In this document: piece by piece, positions 1 through 7,778 of the stretch
Position numbering within the stretch: the first letter of the stretch is position 1
How the letters are laid out: each line of letters begins with the position of its first letter
From: Kluyvera sp036759925
Lineage (GTDB): Bacteria > Pseudomonadota > Gammaproteobacteria > Enterobacterales > Enterobacteriaceae
DNA length: 64,000 bases
NCBI RefSeq assembly: GCF_036759925.1
Contig: NZ_JAPKIB010000002.1
Location: forward strand, 124,001-188,000
Reading direction: 5' to 3'
Notes under the pieces: model-generated
Databases searched by the model: none
What the model was told of the DNA's origin: nothing
What the model saw: only the letters and a program-made list of their open reading frames with translations
Made by a program: the position numbers and the translations under genes

Positions 1-3000
1 CCGCCGATAATCCCGGTACCGATGGCGACGCGGCTGTTAGCGCCCGCCCCGGTGGCGACCGCCAGCGGCATCACCCCGGCGATAAACGCCAGGGAAGTCA
101 TGATGATTGGGCGCAGACGGGTTTGTGCCGCCCGCATGGCCGCGCGGGTTAGCGAGTAGCCCTGCGCCACGGAGGCTTCGGCGAACTCGACAATCAGAAT
201 GGCGTTTTTCGACGACAGCCCGATGGTGGTCAGCAGCGCCACCTGGAAGTAAACGTCGTTGCTGAGCCCGCGCATCCACGCCGCCAGCGCCGCGCCGAGC
301 AGGCCCAACGGGATAACCATGATGACCGAGAACGGCACCGACCAGCTCTCATAGAGTGCTGCCAGACAAAGGAACACCACCAGAATCGAGATGGCGTACA
401 GGCTCATCGCCTGACCGCTCGCCAGTTTTTCCTGCAGCGACAGGCCGCTCCATGCCCAGGTCGTACCAGCGGGCAGGCTGTTGGCCAGCGCTTCCATCTT
501 CGCCATGGCAACGCCGGAGCTAAAGCCGTCGGCGTTCTCGCCCTGAATTTCATAGGCCGCGGAGCCGTTGTAGCGCACCAGACTTTCCGGGCCGTACTCC
601 CAGCGGGTGGTGGCGAAGGCGGAGAATGGGGTCATGCTGTTATCGCTGCCGCGCACGAACCATTTGCCGAGATCCGACGGCACGCCGCGGGCATCGCTAT
701 CGCCCTGGATATAGACCTTTTTCACGCGCCCACGGTCGATAAAGTCGTTCACGTAGGTGCCACCCCAGGCGCTGGAAAGTGTCGAGGTCACGTCGCTGAG
801 CGACAGGCCTAGCGAGACGGCTTTGTTGTTGTCGATATCCACCTGAAGCTGCGGCATCTGCGGCAAATCGTTGGCGCGTACGGCGTGCAGCGATGGGGCC
901 TGGTTGGCGGCCTGAATCAGCTGATTACGCATTTTTAGCAGCGTATCGCGGTCGGTCGCGCCGTTGGCCATCAGCTCAAAGGTGAAGCCGTTGCTCTGCC
1001 CCAGGCCGTCAACGGCAGGCGGGGTCATGGCGAACAGCGTGGCGTCGCGAATGCTGCTGAGCTCTTTGGTGGCGCGCAGCGCAATGGCCTGCGCGCTGTT
1101 CTCTTCGCCCGGACGCAGCGACCAGTTTTTCAGCGCCACGAAGGCCATCCCGGCGTTCTGCCCGCTGCCGCTAAAGCTGAAGCCATCGACGGTGAAAATG
1201 ACGTTGGTGTTGGCTTTCTCTTTGGTCAGGAACCAGTCGATCACCTGCTGGCGCACTTCGGCGGTACGGGAAGCCGTGGCGCCTGCGGGCAGGGTGTACT
1301 GCACCATCACATCGCCCTGATCTTCTACCGGCAGGAAGCTGCCCGGCAGTTTCCACATCGCCAGCGCCATGCCGCCGCAGATGGCGAGATAAACCACCAT
1401 CACCGTGCCGGAGCGGCGCAGGACGTTCATGACGCGGTGTTTGTAGCCGTGTTCGGTGGCGCTGTAGAAGCGGTTAAATTTGCCGAAGAAGCCCTTTTTA
1501 TGCGGCGGCGTGTGGCGAAGAATAGAGCCGCACAGCGCCGGTGTCAGGGTCAAGGCGACCACCACCGACAGCATCATGGCGGAGATAATGGTGACCGAGA
1601 ACTGACGGTATATCACCCCGGTGGAGCCGCCGAAGAAGGCCATCGGCAGGAATACCGCCGACAGTACCAGCGCGATGGCAATCAGCGCCCCGGAGATCTC
1701 GCCCATCGATTTTTCGGTGGCTTCGCGGGCGGGCAGCCCTTCGTCGCGCATAATTCGCTCGACGTTTTCCACCACCACGATGGCATCATCCACCAACAGG
1801 CCTATCGCTAGCACCATCGCAAACAGCGTCAGGGTGTTGATGGAGTAGCCAAACAGCGCCAGCACGCCGAAGGTGCCGAGCAGCACCACCGGCACCGCCA
1901 GCGCCGGGATCAGCGTCGCGCGGATGTTTTGCAGGAACAGGTACATCACGCAGACCACCAGAGCGATGGCCTCAAACAGCGTTTTCACCACGTCTTCGAC
2001 GGAGATCTTGATGAATTCGGTGCTGTCTTTCGGGAAGGCAACGTCGTAGCCCTGCGGCATATTGCGCTGGAACTCGGCGATTTTGTCCTTCACGCGGGTA
2101 GCGGTATCGAGCGCGTTAGCGCCTGGCGCCAGCATCACCGCCACCCCGGCGGCCGGGTGACCGTTGAGTTTGGCGGTAGCGGTGTAGTCTTCGCTGCCCA
2201 TTTCTACGCGAGCCACATCGCCGATGCGCACCACCGAGCCGTTGGACTGGCTTTTAACAATAATATCTTTGAACTGCTCGACCGTTTGCAGGCGCGACTG
2301 CGCGCGCACGGTGGCGGTAAGTTGCTGGGTGGCTGGTGACGGCAGCGCGCCGATTTTACCGGCAGAGACCTGCACGTTCTGCGCTTCAATTGCCGTTTCC
2401 ACGTCGGACGGCATCAGCGAATAGGAGGCCAGTTTTGCCGGGTCCATCCAGATGCGCATGGCGTATTCCGCGCCGAACACCTGCAGGCTGCCGACGCCTT
2501 CAATACGCGCCATCGGATCCTGCATATTGCTGACCAGCCAGTCGGCGATATCCGAGCTGGTGGCTTTGTCGGTGGTGTCGTAAACCGCCATGATCAGCAG
2601 GAAGCTGCTCTGGGATTTCACCACCGTTACGCCCGCCTGCTGAACCTCGCTCGGCAGTCGGGATTCCGCCTGCTGCACTTTGTTCTGCACCTGAACCTGC
2701 GCGGTATCCGGGTCGGTACCCTGCTCGAAGGTCACGTTGATACTCACCGTACCGTCGGAGCTGCTGGTGGAGGAGAAGTAGAGCAGGTTATCGAGGCCGG
2801 TAAGCTGCTGCTCAATCACCTGGGTGACGCTGTTTTCCAGCGTGTCGGCGGAGGCCCCGGTGTAGGAGGCGGAAATCTGAATGGTTGGCGGCGCCACGTC
2901 CGGGTACTGCGCCACCGGCAGCGTCTGGATTGCCAGCATCCCGGCGAGCATGATCAGAATAGCGATAACCCAGGCAAAGACCGGGCGACGCACGAAGAAG

Positions 3001-3011
3001 CGAGAGAACAT
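1..3011 (-). CDS. RND multidrug efflux permease (AcrB/EefB-like), 3' end cut by window
   Basis: This is the inner-membrane, proton-driven pump of a tripartite RND efflux system. The reading frame stays open from an ATG at 3011 to the window edge, about 1003 codons; AcrB-type pumps are about 1030-1050 residues, so only a few dozen C-terminal residues are missing. It begins MFSRFFVRRPVFAWVIAI, the usual HAE1 start. The TM4 motif GLLVDDAIVVVEN with the paired proton-relay Asp residues and the TM10 motif GLSSKNAILIVEFA with the conserved Lys are both present. The start codon overlaps the adaptor stop (TGATG), so the two are translationally coupled. The adaptor and upstream TetR suggest the eefRAB arrangement of Klebsiella/Enterobacter, by inference. 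The matching outer-membrane gene would lie beyond the left edge. Confidence 0.93.
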   Translation of the reverse strand, partial: MFSRFFVRRPVFAWVIAILIMLAGMLAIQTLPVAQYPDVAPPTIQISASYTGASADTLENSVTQVIEQQLTGLDNLLYFSSTSSSDGTVSINVTFEQGTDPDTAQVQVQNKVQQAESRLPSEVQQAGVTVVKSQSSFLLIMAVYDTTDKATSSDIADWLVSNMQDPMARIEGVGSLQVFGAEYAMRIWMDPAKLASYSLMPSDVETAIEAQNVQVSAGKIGALPSPATQQLTATVRAQSRLQTVEQFKDIIVKSQSNGSVVRIGDVARVEMGSEDYTATAKLNGHPAAGVAVMLAPGANALDTATRVKDKIAEFQRNMPQGYDVAFPKDSTEFIKISVEDVVKTLFEAIALVVCVMYLFLQNIRATLIPALAVPVVLLGTFGVLALFGYSINTLTLFAMVLAIGLLVDDAIVVVENVERIMRDEGLPAREATEKSMGEISGALIAIALVLSAVFLPMAFFGGSTGVIYRQFSVTIISAMMLSVVVALTLTPALCGSILRHTPPHKKGFFGKFNRFYSATEHGYKHRVMNVLRRSGTVMVVYLAICGGMALAMWKLPGSFLPVEDQGDVMVQYTLPAGATASRTAEVRQQVIDWFLTKEKANTNVIFTVDGFSFSGSGQNAGMAFVALKNWSLRPGEENSAQAIALRATKELSSIRDATLFAMTPPAVDGLGQSNGFTFELMANGATDRDTLLKMRNQLIQAANQAPSLHAVRANDLPQMPQLQVDIDNNKAVSLGLSLSDVTSTLSSAWGGTYVNDFIDRGRVKKVYIQGDSDARGVPSDLGKWFVRGSDNSMTPFSAFATTRWEYGPESLVRYNGSAAYEIQGENADGFSSGVAMAKMEALANSLPAGTTWAWSGLSLQEKLASGQAMSLYAISILVVFLCLAALYESWSVPFSVIMVIPLGLLGAALAAWMRGLSNDVYFQVALLTTIGLSSKNAILIVEFAEASVAQGYSLTRAAMRAAQTRLRPIIMTSLAFIAGVMPLAVATGAGANSRVAIGTGIIG

Positions 3012-4132
3012 CAGGCTTTGCCTCCGTTACGCTGCACGGCGACGGGTTTGACCGTCTGCCCGACCGTCACTTTATCGGTGCCTTCCACAATCAGCTGGTC
3101 GCCGTTTTTCAGGCCGCGTTGTACCAGCCATTTGTCGCCGTAGGTGCCGTCGGTTTCCAGCGTGCGCTGCTCAACTTTGTTATTGGCATCCACCACTAAC
3201 GCGGTGGCGTTGCCTTTCACGTCGCGGGTGATACCCTGCTGCGGGGCAAGAATCGCCTCGCTCATCACCCCTTCATCGATGCGGGCGCGCACGAACATGC
3301 CCGGTAGCAGTTGGTGCTGCGGGTTGGGGAATACGGCACGCAGGGTGACCGAGCCGGTGGACTCATCCACCGCCACTTCGGTGAGCGCCAGGCGGCCTTT
3401 TTCACTGTAGGTGCTGCCGTCTTCCAGGGTTAGCGTGACGCTAAGGGTGTCGCTGTTGGTCGCCAGCGATTGCTTGCGCAGGCGCAGCAGGTCGACGCTG
3501 GAGCGGGTGAGGTCAACGTAGATAGTGTCGAGGCCGCGAATGGTGGCAAGCGCAGTGGTTTGCTCGGCGGTAACCAGCGCCCCCGGCGTAACGGAAGAGA
3601 TGCCGATGCGCCCGGCAATCGGCGCGGTGACGGTGGTCCAGTCGAGGTTAATGCGCGCGCTGTCTAACGCGGCTTTTTTCGACTCGACGCTGGCTTTGTC
3701 CTGCGCACAGGTGGACTGCGCATCGTCGGCATCCTGCCGCGATACGCCGTTATCTTTCACTAACAGCGCGTAACGCTGCGCCTTCTGGCAGTCGGCGACG
3801 ACCAGCGCCTGCGCCTGCTTCAGCGCGGCGGCGGCTTCATTATAGGTGGCACGGAAGCTGGCCGGGTCAATCTGGTACAACGGCTGGCCCGCTTTGACGT
3901 TATCGCCTTCATTAAAAAGCCGTTTCTGGATGATGCCAGAGACCTGTGGACGCACCTCGGCGCTCAGCGCGGCGGTGGTGCGCCCGGTCAGGTCGCTGAC
4001 CACGGAAACGGGTTGGCTTTTTAATGTAACGATACCGACTTCCTGAGCGGGACGCTCCGGGGAGGCGGTGGGGGCATTATCGCATCCGCTCAGGAGAAAT
4101 AATGCAGCGATGGTGGTTGTTATGTATTTCAT
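3011..4132 (-). CDS. RND efflux periplasmic adaptor lipoprotein (AcrA/EefA-like)
   Basis: Membrane-fusion protein of 373 residues linking the RND pump to an outer-membrane channel. The N-terminus MKYITTTIAALFLLSGCDN is a lipoprotein signal with lipobox LSGC. The order is then lipoyl half-motif (VRPQVSGIIQKRLFNEGD), coiled-coil hairpin around residues 95-160, second lipoyl half (ITAPIAGRIG-type, here VTAPIAGRIGISS) and the beta-barrel motif VDESTGSVTLRAVFPNP shared with AcrA/AcrE. Length is normal for the family (about 380-400). It lies 136 bp downstream of the TetR gene on the same strand and overlaps the permease start by one base. EefA is the likeliest identity, but AcrA-family paralogues are hard to tell apart by eye. 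Confidence 0.92.
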   Translation of the reverse strand: MKYITTTIAALFLLSGCDNAPTASPERPAQEVGIVTLKSQPVSVVSDLTGRTTAALSAEVRPQVSGIIQKRLFNEGDNVKAGQPLYQIDPASFRATYNEAAAALKQAQALVVADCQKAQRYALLVKDNGVSRQDADDAQSTCAQDKASVESKKAALDSARINLDWTTVTAPIAGRIGISSVTPGALVTAEQTTALATIRGLDTIYVDLTRSSVDLLRLRKQSLATNSDTLSVTLTLEDGSTYSEKGRLALTEVAVDESTGSVTLRAVFPNPQHQLLPGMFVRARIDEGVMSEAILAPQQGITRDVKGNATALVVDANNKVEQRTLETDGTYGDKWLVQRGLKNGDQLIVEGTDKVTVGQTVKPVAVQRNGGKA

Positions 4133-4268
4133 ATTTTTCTCAGGGTGAACGACACCCTCCTCGCCGAATAGGGGTGAGGATTTCAGGTGTAAAAAAGCCT
4201 GCGTCTCCGGATGGCCGGAAACGACAAAAGGGGGATAAAAATATCCCCTGGTATCTAAATGGAATTAA

Positions 4269-4838
4269 TTACTTTGCGGATACGAGCATATTAATAATTT
4301 CCTGATAGATTTTTTCCATCTCGTCAGACGCCACCTGTTGGGGGATCTGACGACGATAAATGGTGCCTTCAACCATCACCGCCATCACCTCGACGCAGCA
4401 GCGAATGCGAGTCTCGCTAAGCTCAGGGTAGGTTTTGCGCAGATGCTCACAGGCGTTGTTGAACATGCGTTCGTCGGCGGCTTTCAGCCAGGCGGCGACC
4501 TGTGAATTGCGGGTGGCTTCGGCGGACATCTCCAGCATCAGCGCATCGTCGTCTTCGCTCAGCGTTTCGCGCCATGCCAGCATGTGCGGCATCAGATGGG
4601 TTTGAGTTTTGCCCTCCATCTCGGCGATGCGATGGTCGATAATCCGGCGGATCATCTCTTCGATAATGGCGTCTTTGTTGCTGAAATAACGGTAGATTTG
4701 CCCGACGCTGAGCTTCGCCTCGGCGGCAATCTGCGACATGCTGGCGGCATGAAAACCGCTCTGGCGGAAACAGCGTCGCGCGGCGGTAATGATGTCGTCC
4801 TGCCGGGCTTTTTGCCGGGCCTCCAGTTTGCTGCTCAT
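4269..4838 (-). CDS. TetR/AcrR family repressor of the RND efflux operon
   Basis: A 189-residue regulator with an N-terminal TetR helix-turn-helix around residues 12-58 (ITAARRCFRQSGFHAASMSQ, then IAAEAKLSVGQIYRYFSNKD). I chose the ATG at 4838 because GGAG lies about 9 bases upstream and the protein then has normal TetR length. Starting further upstream would add an untypical hydrophobic segment and run through the promoter. It is first in the operon with the adaptor and permease, as in eefRABC of Klebsiella. A perfect 20-bp palindrome just after a TATAAT box (4864-4883) fits autorepression of the whole operon. Confidence 0.88.
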   Translation of the reverse strand: MSSKLEARQKARQDDIITAARRCFRQSGFHAASMSQIAAEAKLSVGQIYRYFSNKDAIIEEMIRRIIDHRIAEMEGKTQTHLMPHMLAWRETLSEDDDALMLEMSAEATRNSQVAAWLKAADERMFNNACEHLRKTYPELSETRIRCCVEVMAVMVEGTIYRRQIPQQVASDEMEKIYQEIINMLVSAK

Positions 4839-4863
4839 TGCGGGTCTCCACCGTTTTGAAAAG

Positions 4864-4883
4864 ATGAGAACGATCGTTCTCAT
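4864..4883. promoter_or_regulatory. Perfect 20-bp palindrome, probable TetR operator
   Basis: ATGAGAACGATCGTTCTCAT equals its own reverse complement. It lies 25 bases upstream of the TetR start codon. On the minus strand a TATAAT box sits at 4898-4893, so the palindrome would cover the transcription start and early leader, where a repressor blocks initiation. The assignment to the adjacent TetR protein is inferred from position and symmetry. Confidence 0.75.
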
Positions 4884-4892
4884 TTCGTGTTC

Positions 4893-4920
4893 ATTATACG
4901 TAGCGAAAGCGTGATGAAAA
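4893..4920 (-). promoter_or_regulatory. Sigma-70 promoter of the tetR-RND operon
   Basis: On the minus strand a perfect TATAAT (4898-4893) is preceded, at about 16 bases, by a weak -35 TTTTCA (4920-4915). The predicted start falls at about 4886, immediately before the 20-bp palindrome. The -35 match is poor. Confidence 0.5.
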
Positions 4921-5031
4921 GCATTTTCTGATACTGATTTTTTATTTTTTCCTTTGTGCAGAAAATAATGGAGAAAGAAAGAATTTTTTGTGAAATTACT
5001 GAGGATGGCCAATAAAAATAATGGAGAAAAT

Positions 5032-5448
5032 ATGCCTTTTGTTATTAAAGAAATTATTACGCAGGAAGATAAAGACGAATTACTGACTGGGCTTCGCGCC
5101 TATAACCGCCAGTTTGTGGACACCACAGATTGGTGCGATGTCTGCGTTTATCTGCGCGACGAGCAGGGCGTGATGCGCGGTGGCCTGATTGGTCAACGCA
5201 AGGGCGACTGGCTCAGTATCGACTACCTATGGGTATGCGAAACGGTGCGCGGCGACGGGGTCGGCAGCGAACTTATCAAGCGCGCGGAGGCGCTGGCGCG
5301 TGAGAAAGGCTGCCTGCATGCGCTGGTGGATACCATCAGTTTTCAGGCGCTGCCGTTTTATCAGAAGCAGGGGTATGAGCTGGTGAAAACGCTGGAGGAT
5401 TTCCCGTTGGTGGGGATGGCGCGGCATTATCTGACCAAGGCATTGTGA
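5032..5448 (+). CDS. GNAT family N-acetyltransferase
   Basis: A 138-residue single-domain acyl-CoA-dependent acetyltransferase. The GNAT motif A is GDGVGSELIKRAEALAREKG, at about residues 75-94 (an R/Q-x-x-G-x-G/A variant). A C-terminal FYQKQGYELV segment is also typical. The ATG at 5032 is chosen because GGAG lies about 7 bases upstream (ATGGAGAAAAT); the GTG at 4990 and ATG at 5005 lack a well-spaced ribosome site. It is divergent from the TetR gene and ends before a REP-type hairpin. The substrate cannot be told from sequence. Confidence 0.85.
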   Translation: MPFVIKEIITQEDKDELLTGLRAYNRQFVDTTDWCDVCVYLRDEQGVMRGGLIGQRKGDWLSIDYLWVCETVRGDGVGSELIKRAEALAREKGCLHALVDTISFQALPFYQKQGYELVKTLEDFPLVGMARHYLTKAL

Positions 5449-5453
5449 GGGTT

Positions 5454-5479
5454 GCCGGATGGCGTAGCCGCCATCCGGC
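5454..5479. repeat. REP-type palindrome acting as convergent terminator
   Basis: GCCGGATGGCG, loop TAGC, CGCCATCCGGC forms an 11-bp perfect stem. It lies between the convergent acetyltransferase (stop 5448) and MFS gene (stop 5486), followed on the plus strand by CTGTTTTA. The stem resembles enterobacterial REP (PU) sequences. Confidence 0.75.
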
Positions 5480-5485
5480 GCTGTT

Positions 5486-7003
5486 TTACGCGTGCCGGGT
5501 TTTCAGCGGTGCCTCTTTCAACCACCACGACAGCAGGAACGCCACCACCATAATGCAGGCCGCCATAATAAACGCCGCGTGAATCGCCGAACCAAAGGCG
5601 CTGAGATAGTCGCTGCGAATCGCCTCAGGAAGCTGGTGAATCGCCACCGGGTTCATCCCTTTTGGCATCGCCGCCCCTTCCGGTAACAGGTCGGTGAGTC
5701 GTGATTGCAGCACTGAGGTAAACACCGCGCCAAACAGCGCCACGCCGATGGAACCACCAATCGAACGGAACAGCGTCACCCCGGAGGTCGCCACGCCATA
5801 AAGGTTCGCCGCCACGGTGTTTTGCACCGCCAGCACCAGCACCTGCATCACCATCCCTAGCCCCATCCCCAGCACGCCGGTAAACAGATACAGCTGCCAG
5901 GTTGGCGAGGTAATGGTAATGCGCGTCAGCAGCACCATCCCGATAAAGCCCATCAGCGTCCCGACGATGGGGTAAATCCGGTATTTCCCGGTACGGCTAA
6001 TGGCGCGCCCGCTAATAATCGAGGTCAGCAGCAGACCGCCCATCAGCGGAATCAGTTGTAGCCCGGCTTCCGTCGGCGTGGCGTTTTTCACCACCTGTAG
6101 ATACAGCGGCAGGAAGGTCACCGAGCCGAATAGCGACATGCCGATGATAAAACCAATCAGGCTGCACAACAGGAAGCTGCGGTTGCGGAACAGCGAGAGC
6201 GGAATAATCGGCTCAAACGCCAGCCGCTCTTCGTAGATAAACCCGGCGATACCAACCAGGCCAAAGGCCAGAATGCACCACAGCTGCGGGTCGCTCCACT
6301 CGCGCACCGTGCCGCCTTCGGTGGTGAACAGGATGATGCACACCAGCGCCATGGTCAGGTAAATCGCCCCCAGCCAGTCAATCTGATGCTGGCGGCGTGT
6401 GTTGCTGGAGTGGAATACTGCACCGATCACAAACAGTGCGAACAGCCCCAGCGGCAGGTTGATATAGAAAATCCAGCGCCAGGAGGCGTGCTGCACAATA
6501 AAGCCGCCGATCAGCGGGCCGATAACCGTCGCCAGGCCAAACACACCGCCGAACAGCCCCTGATAGCGCCCGCGTTCGGCAGGCGGGATCACGTCGGCTA
6601 CCGCCGCCATACTGATGACCATCAAACCGCCGCCGCCGAGCCCTTGAAGGGCGCGCATCAGCACCAGCTGCGTCATGTTTTGCGCCAGCCCGCACAGCGC
6701 CGATCCCGCGAGAAACAGCAGAATCGAGATTTGGAGCACCCGCTTGCGGCCAAACAGATCGCCGAACTTACCGTACAGCGGCACCACGATGGTGGAGGTG
6801 AGGATATAGGCCGTCACCACCCAGGAAAGCTTGTCGAGGCCGCCCAGCTCGCCGACAATGGTCGGCAGCGCGGTGGAGACTATTGTCTGGTCGAGCGCGG
6901 AGAGCAGCATCACCAGCAGGAGTGCGCTGAACAGCAGACGGACTGAGGTGACACCCGACTGTTGGGGAGGCTGGGCGTTCGTCGTCGTTTCGGATGCCAT
7001 CAT
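5486..7003 (-). CDS. MFS multidrug exporter, 14-TM DHA2 (EmrB/QacA) type
   Basis: A 505-residue inner-membrane drug:proton antiporter. TM1 carries the DHA2 signature LDQTIVSTALPTIV (residues about 38-51). Motif A, GKFGDLFGRKRVL, lies in the TM2-3 loop, followed by an ALQGLGGGG motif and the antiporter motif C region (GVFGLATVIGPLIGG). The 505-residue length and hydrophobic profile fit 14 segments. The start is one of two adjacent ATGs (7003 or 7000), with GTGAGA just upstream. It is divergent from a TetR gene across a 76-bp region with an inverted repeat, a typical repressor-exporter pair. The substrate is unknown. Confidence 0.9.
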   Translation of the reverse strand: MMASETTTNAQPPQQSGVTSVRLLFSALLLVMLLSALDQTIVSTALPTIVGELGGLDKLSWVVTAYILTSTIVVPLYGKFGDLFGRKRVLQISILLFLAGSALCGLAQNMTQLVLMRALQGLGGGGLMVISMAAVADVIPPAERGRYQGLFGGVFGLATVIGPLIGGFIVQHASWRWIFYINLPLGLFALFVIGAVFHSSNTRRQHQIDWLGAIYLTMALVCIILFTTEGGTVREWSDPQLWCILAFGLVGIAGFIYEERLAFEPIIPLSLFRNRSFLLCSLIGFIIGMSLFGSVTFLPLYLQVVKNATPTEAGLQLIPLMGGLLLTSIISGRAISRTGKYRIYPIVGTLMGFIGMVLLTRITITSPTWQLYLFTGVLGMGLGMVMQVLVLAVQNTVAANLYGVATSGVTLFRSIGGSIGVALFGAVFTSVLQSRLTDLLPEGAAMPKGMNPVAIHQLPEAIRSDYLSAFGSAIHAAFIMAACIMVVAFLLSWWLKEAPLKTRHA

Positions 7004-7016
7004 GTTCTCACTTGAA

Positions 7017-7038
7017 ATTAATTAAATGCATAATTAAT
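7017..7038. promoter_or_regulatory. Inverted repeat, probable operator of the MFS/TetR pair
   Basis: Arms ATTAATTA (7017-7024) and TAATTAAT (7031-7038) are perfect reverse complements around a 6-bp spacer AATGCA. They sit between the divergent MFS start (7003) and TetR start (7080). Binding by that TetR protein is inferred from position. The AT-rich content means chance is not excluded. Confidence 0.55.
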
Positions 7039-7079
7039 ATTTATTGAAGATCATTCAGAGGTCAAGAGATCCCGTTTCT

Positions 7080-7730
7080 ATGCCAGCACAAAAAGACCAT
7101 CTCAAACCGCGTAAGCCTGGTCGCCCGCGCGGCAGTAAGCCCGATGCGGCTAAGCGTGAACAGCTGATCGGCATCGCCCTGCGGCTCTTTTCCCAGCAGG
7201 GGATTGCGCGCACGTCCCTGAACGCCATCGCCCGTGAAGCGGGGGTGACGCCAGCAATGCTGCACTACTACTTCAACTCGCGCGAGCAGCTGCTCGACGT
7301 GATGATTGAAGAGCGTTTTCTGCCGCTGCGCGCGCAGATAAGCGGTGTGTTTGGCGACTATCCCGACGAGCCGGTAAACGCGCTGACGGCGATGGTGAAA
7401 ACCCTGTCGACGATTGCCGCCGAGCACGAGTGGTTTGCGCCGCTGTGGATGCAGGAGGTGATTGGCGAAATGCCGGTGCTGCGTCAGCATCTGCACGCCC
7501 GCTTTGGCGACGATAAATATCACGCTACCCTGGCGATGGTGAAACGCTGGCAGGCCGAGGGCAAAATCAACCCGCACCTGAGCGCCGAGCTGCTGTTTAC
7601 CACGCTGCTAAGTCTGGTGCTGGTGCCGTTTTCCCGCATGCGTAACGACGAGCGGCTGGCGATGCTGACGCCGGAGATCATCACCAATAACGTATTGGCG
7701 GTGATCCAGCAGGGGATTGGCCCGGCGTAG
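7080..7730 (+). CDS. TetR/AcrR family regulator, divergent from MFS exporter
   Basis: A 216-residue regulator. A basic N-terminus with an AT-hook-like KPRKPGRPRGSKP stretch precedes a TetR helix-turn-helix (FSQQGIARTSLNAIAREAGV, then TPAMLHYYFNSREQLLDVMI). The ATG at 7080 starts MPAQKDH; a TTG at 7044 would add 12 residues without a good ribosome site. Its divergent position makes it the probable repressor of the 5486-7003 exporter. The ligand is unknown. Confidence 0.87.
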   Translation: MPAQKDHLKPRKPGRPRGSKPDAAKREQLIGIALRLFSQQGIARTSLNAIAREAGVTPAMLHYYFNSREQLLDVMIEERFLPLRAQISGVFGDYPDEPVNALTAMVKTLSTIAAEHEWFAPLWMQEVIGEMPVLRQHLHARFGDDKYHATLAMVKRWQAEGKINPHLSAELLFTTLLSLVLVPFSRMRNDERLAMLTPEIITNNVLAVIQQGIGPA

Positions 7731-7737
7731 ATCCCGA

Positions 7738-7770
7738 CGTCGCGTAGCCCGGCCGAGCAACGCGACGCCG
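7738..7770. repeat. REP/BIME-like element of the GTAGCCCGG type
   Basis: Arms CGTCGCG (7738-7744) and CGCGACG (7761-7767) flank a GTAGCCCGGCCGAGC core. The same core recurs at 33147, 37909, 42242 and 44548. It lies between the convergent TetR gene (stop 7730) and GH1 gene (stop 7779). Confidence 0.7.
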
Positions 7771-7778
7771 GGGAAAGG

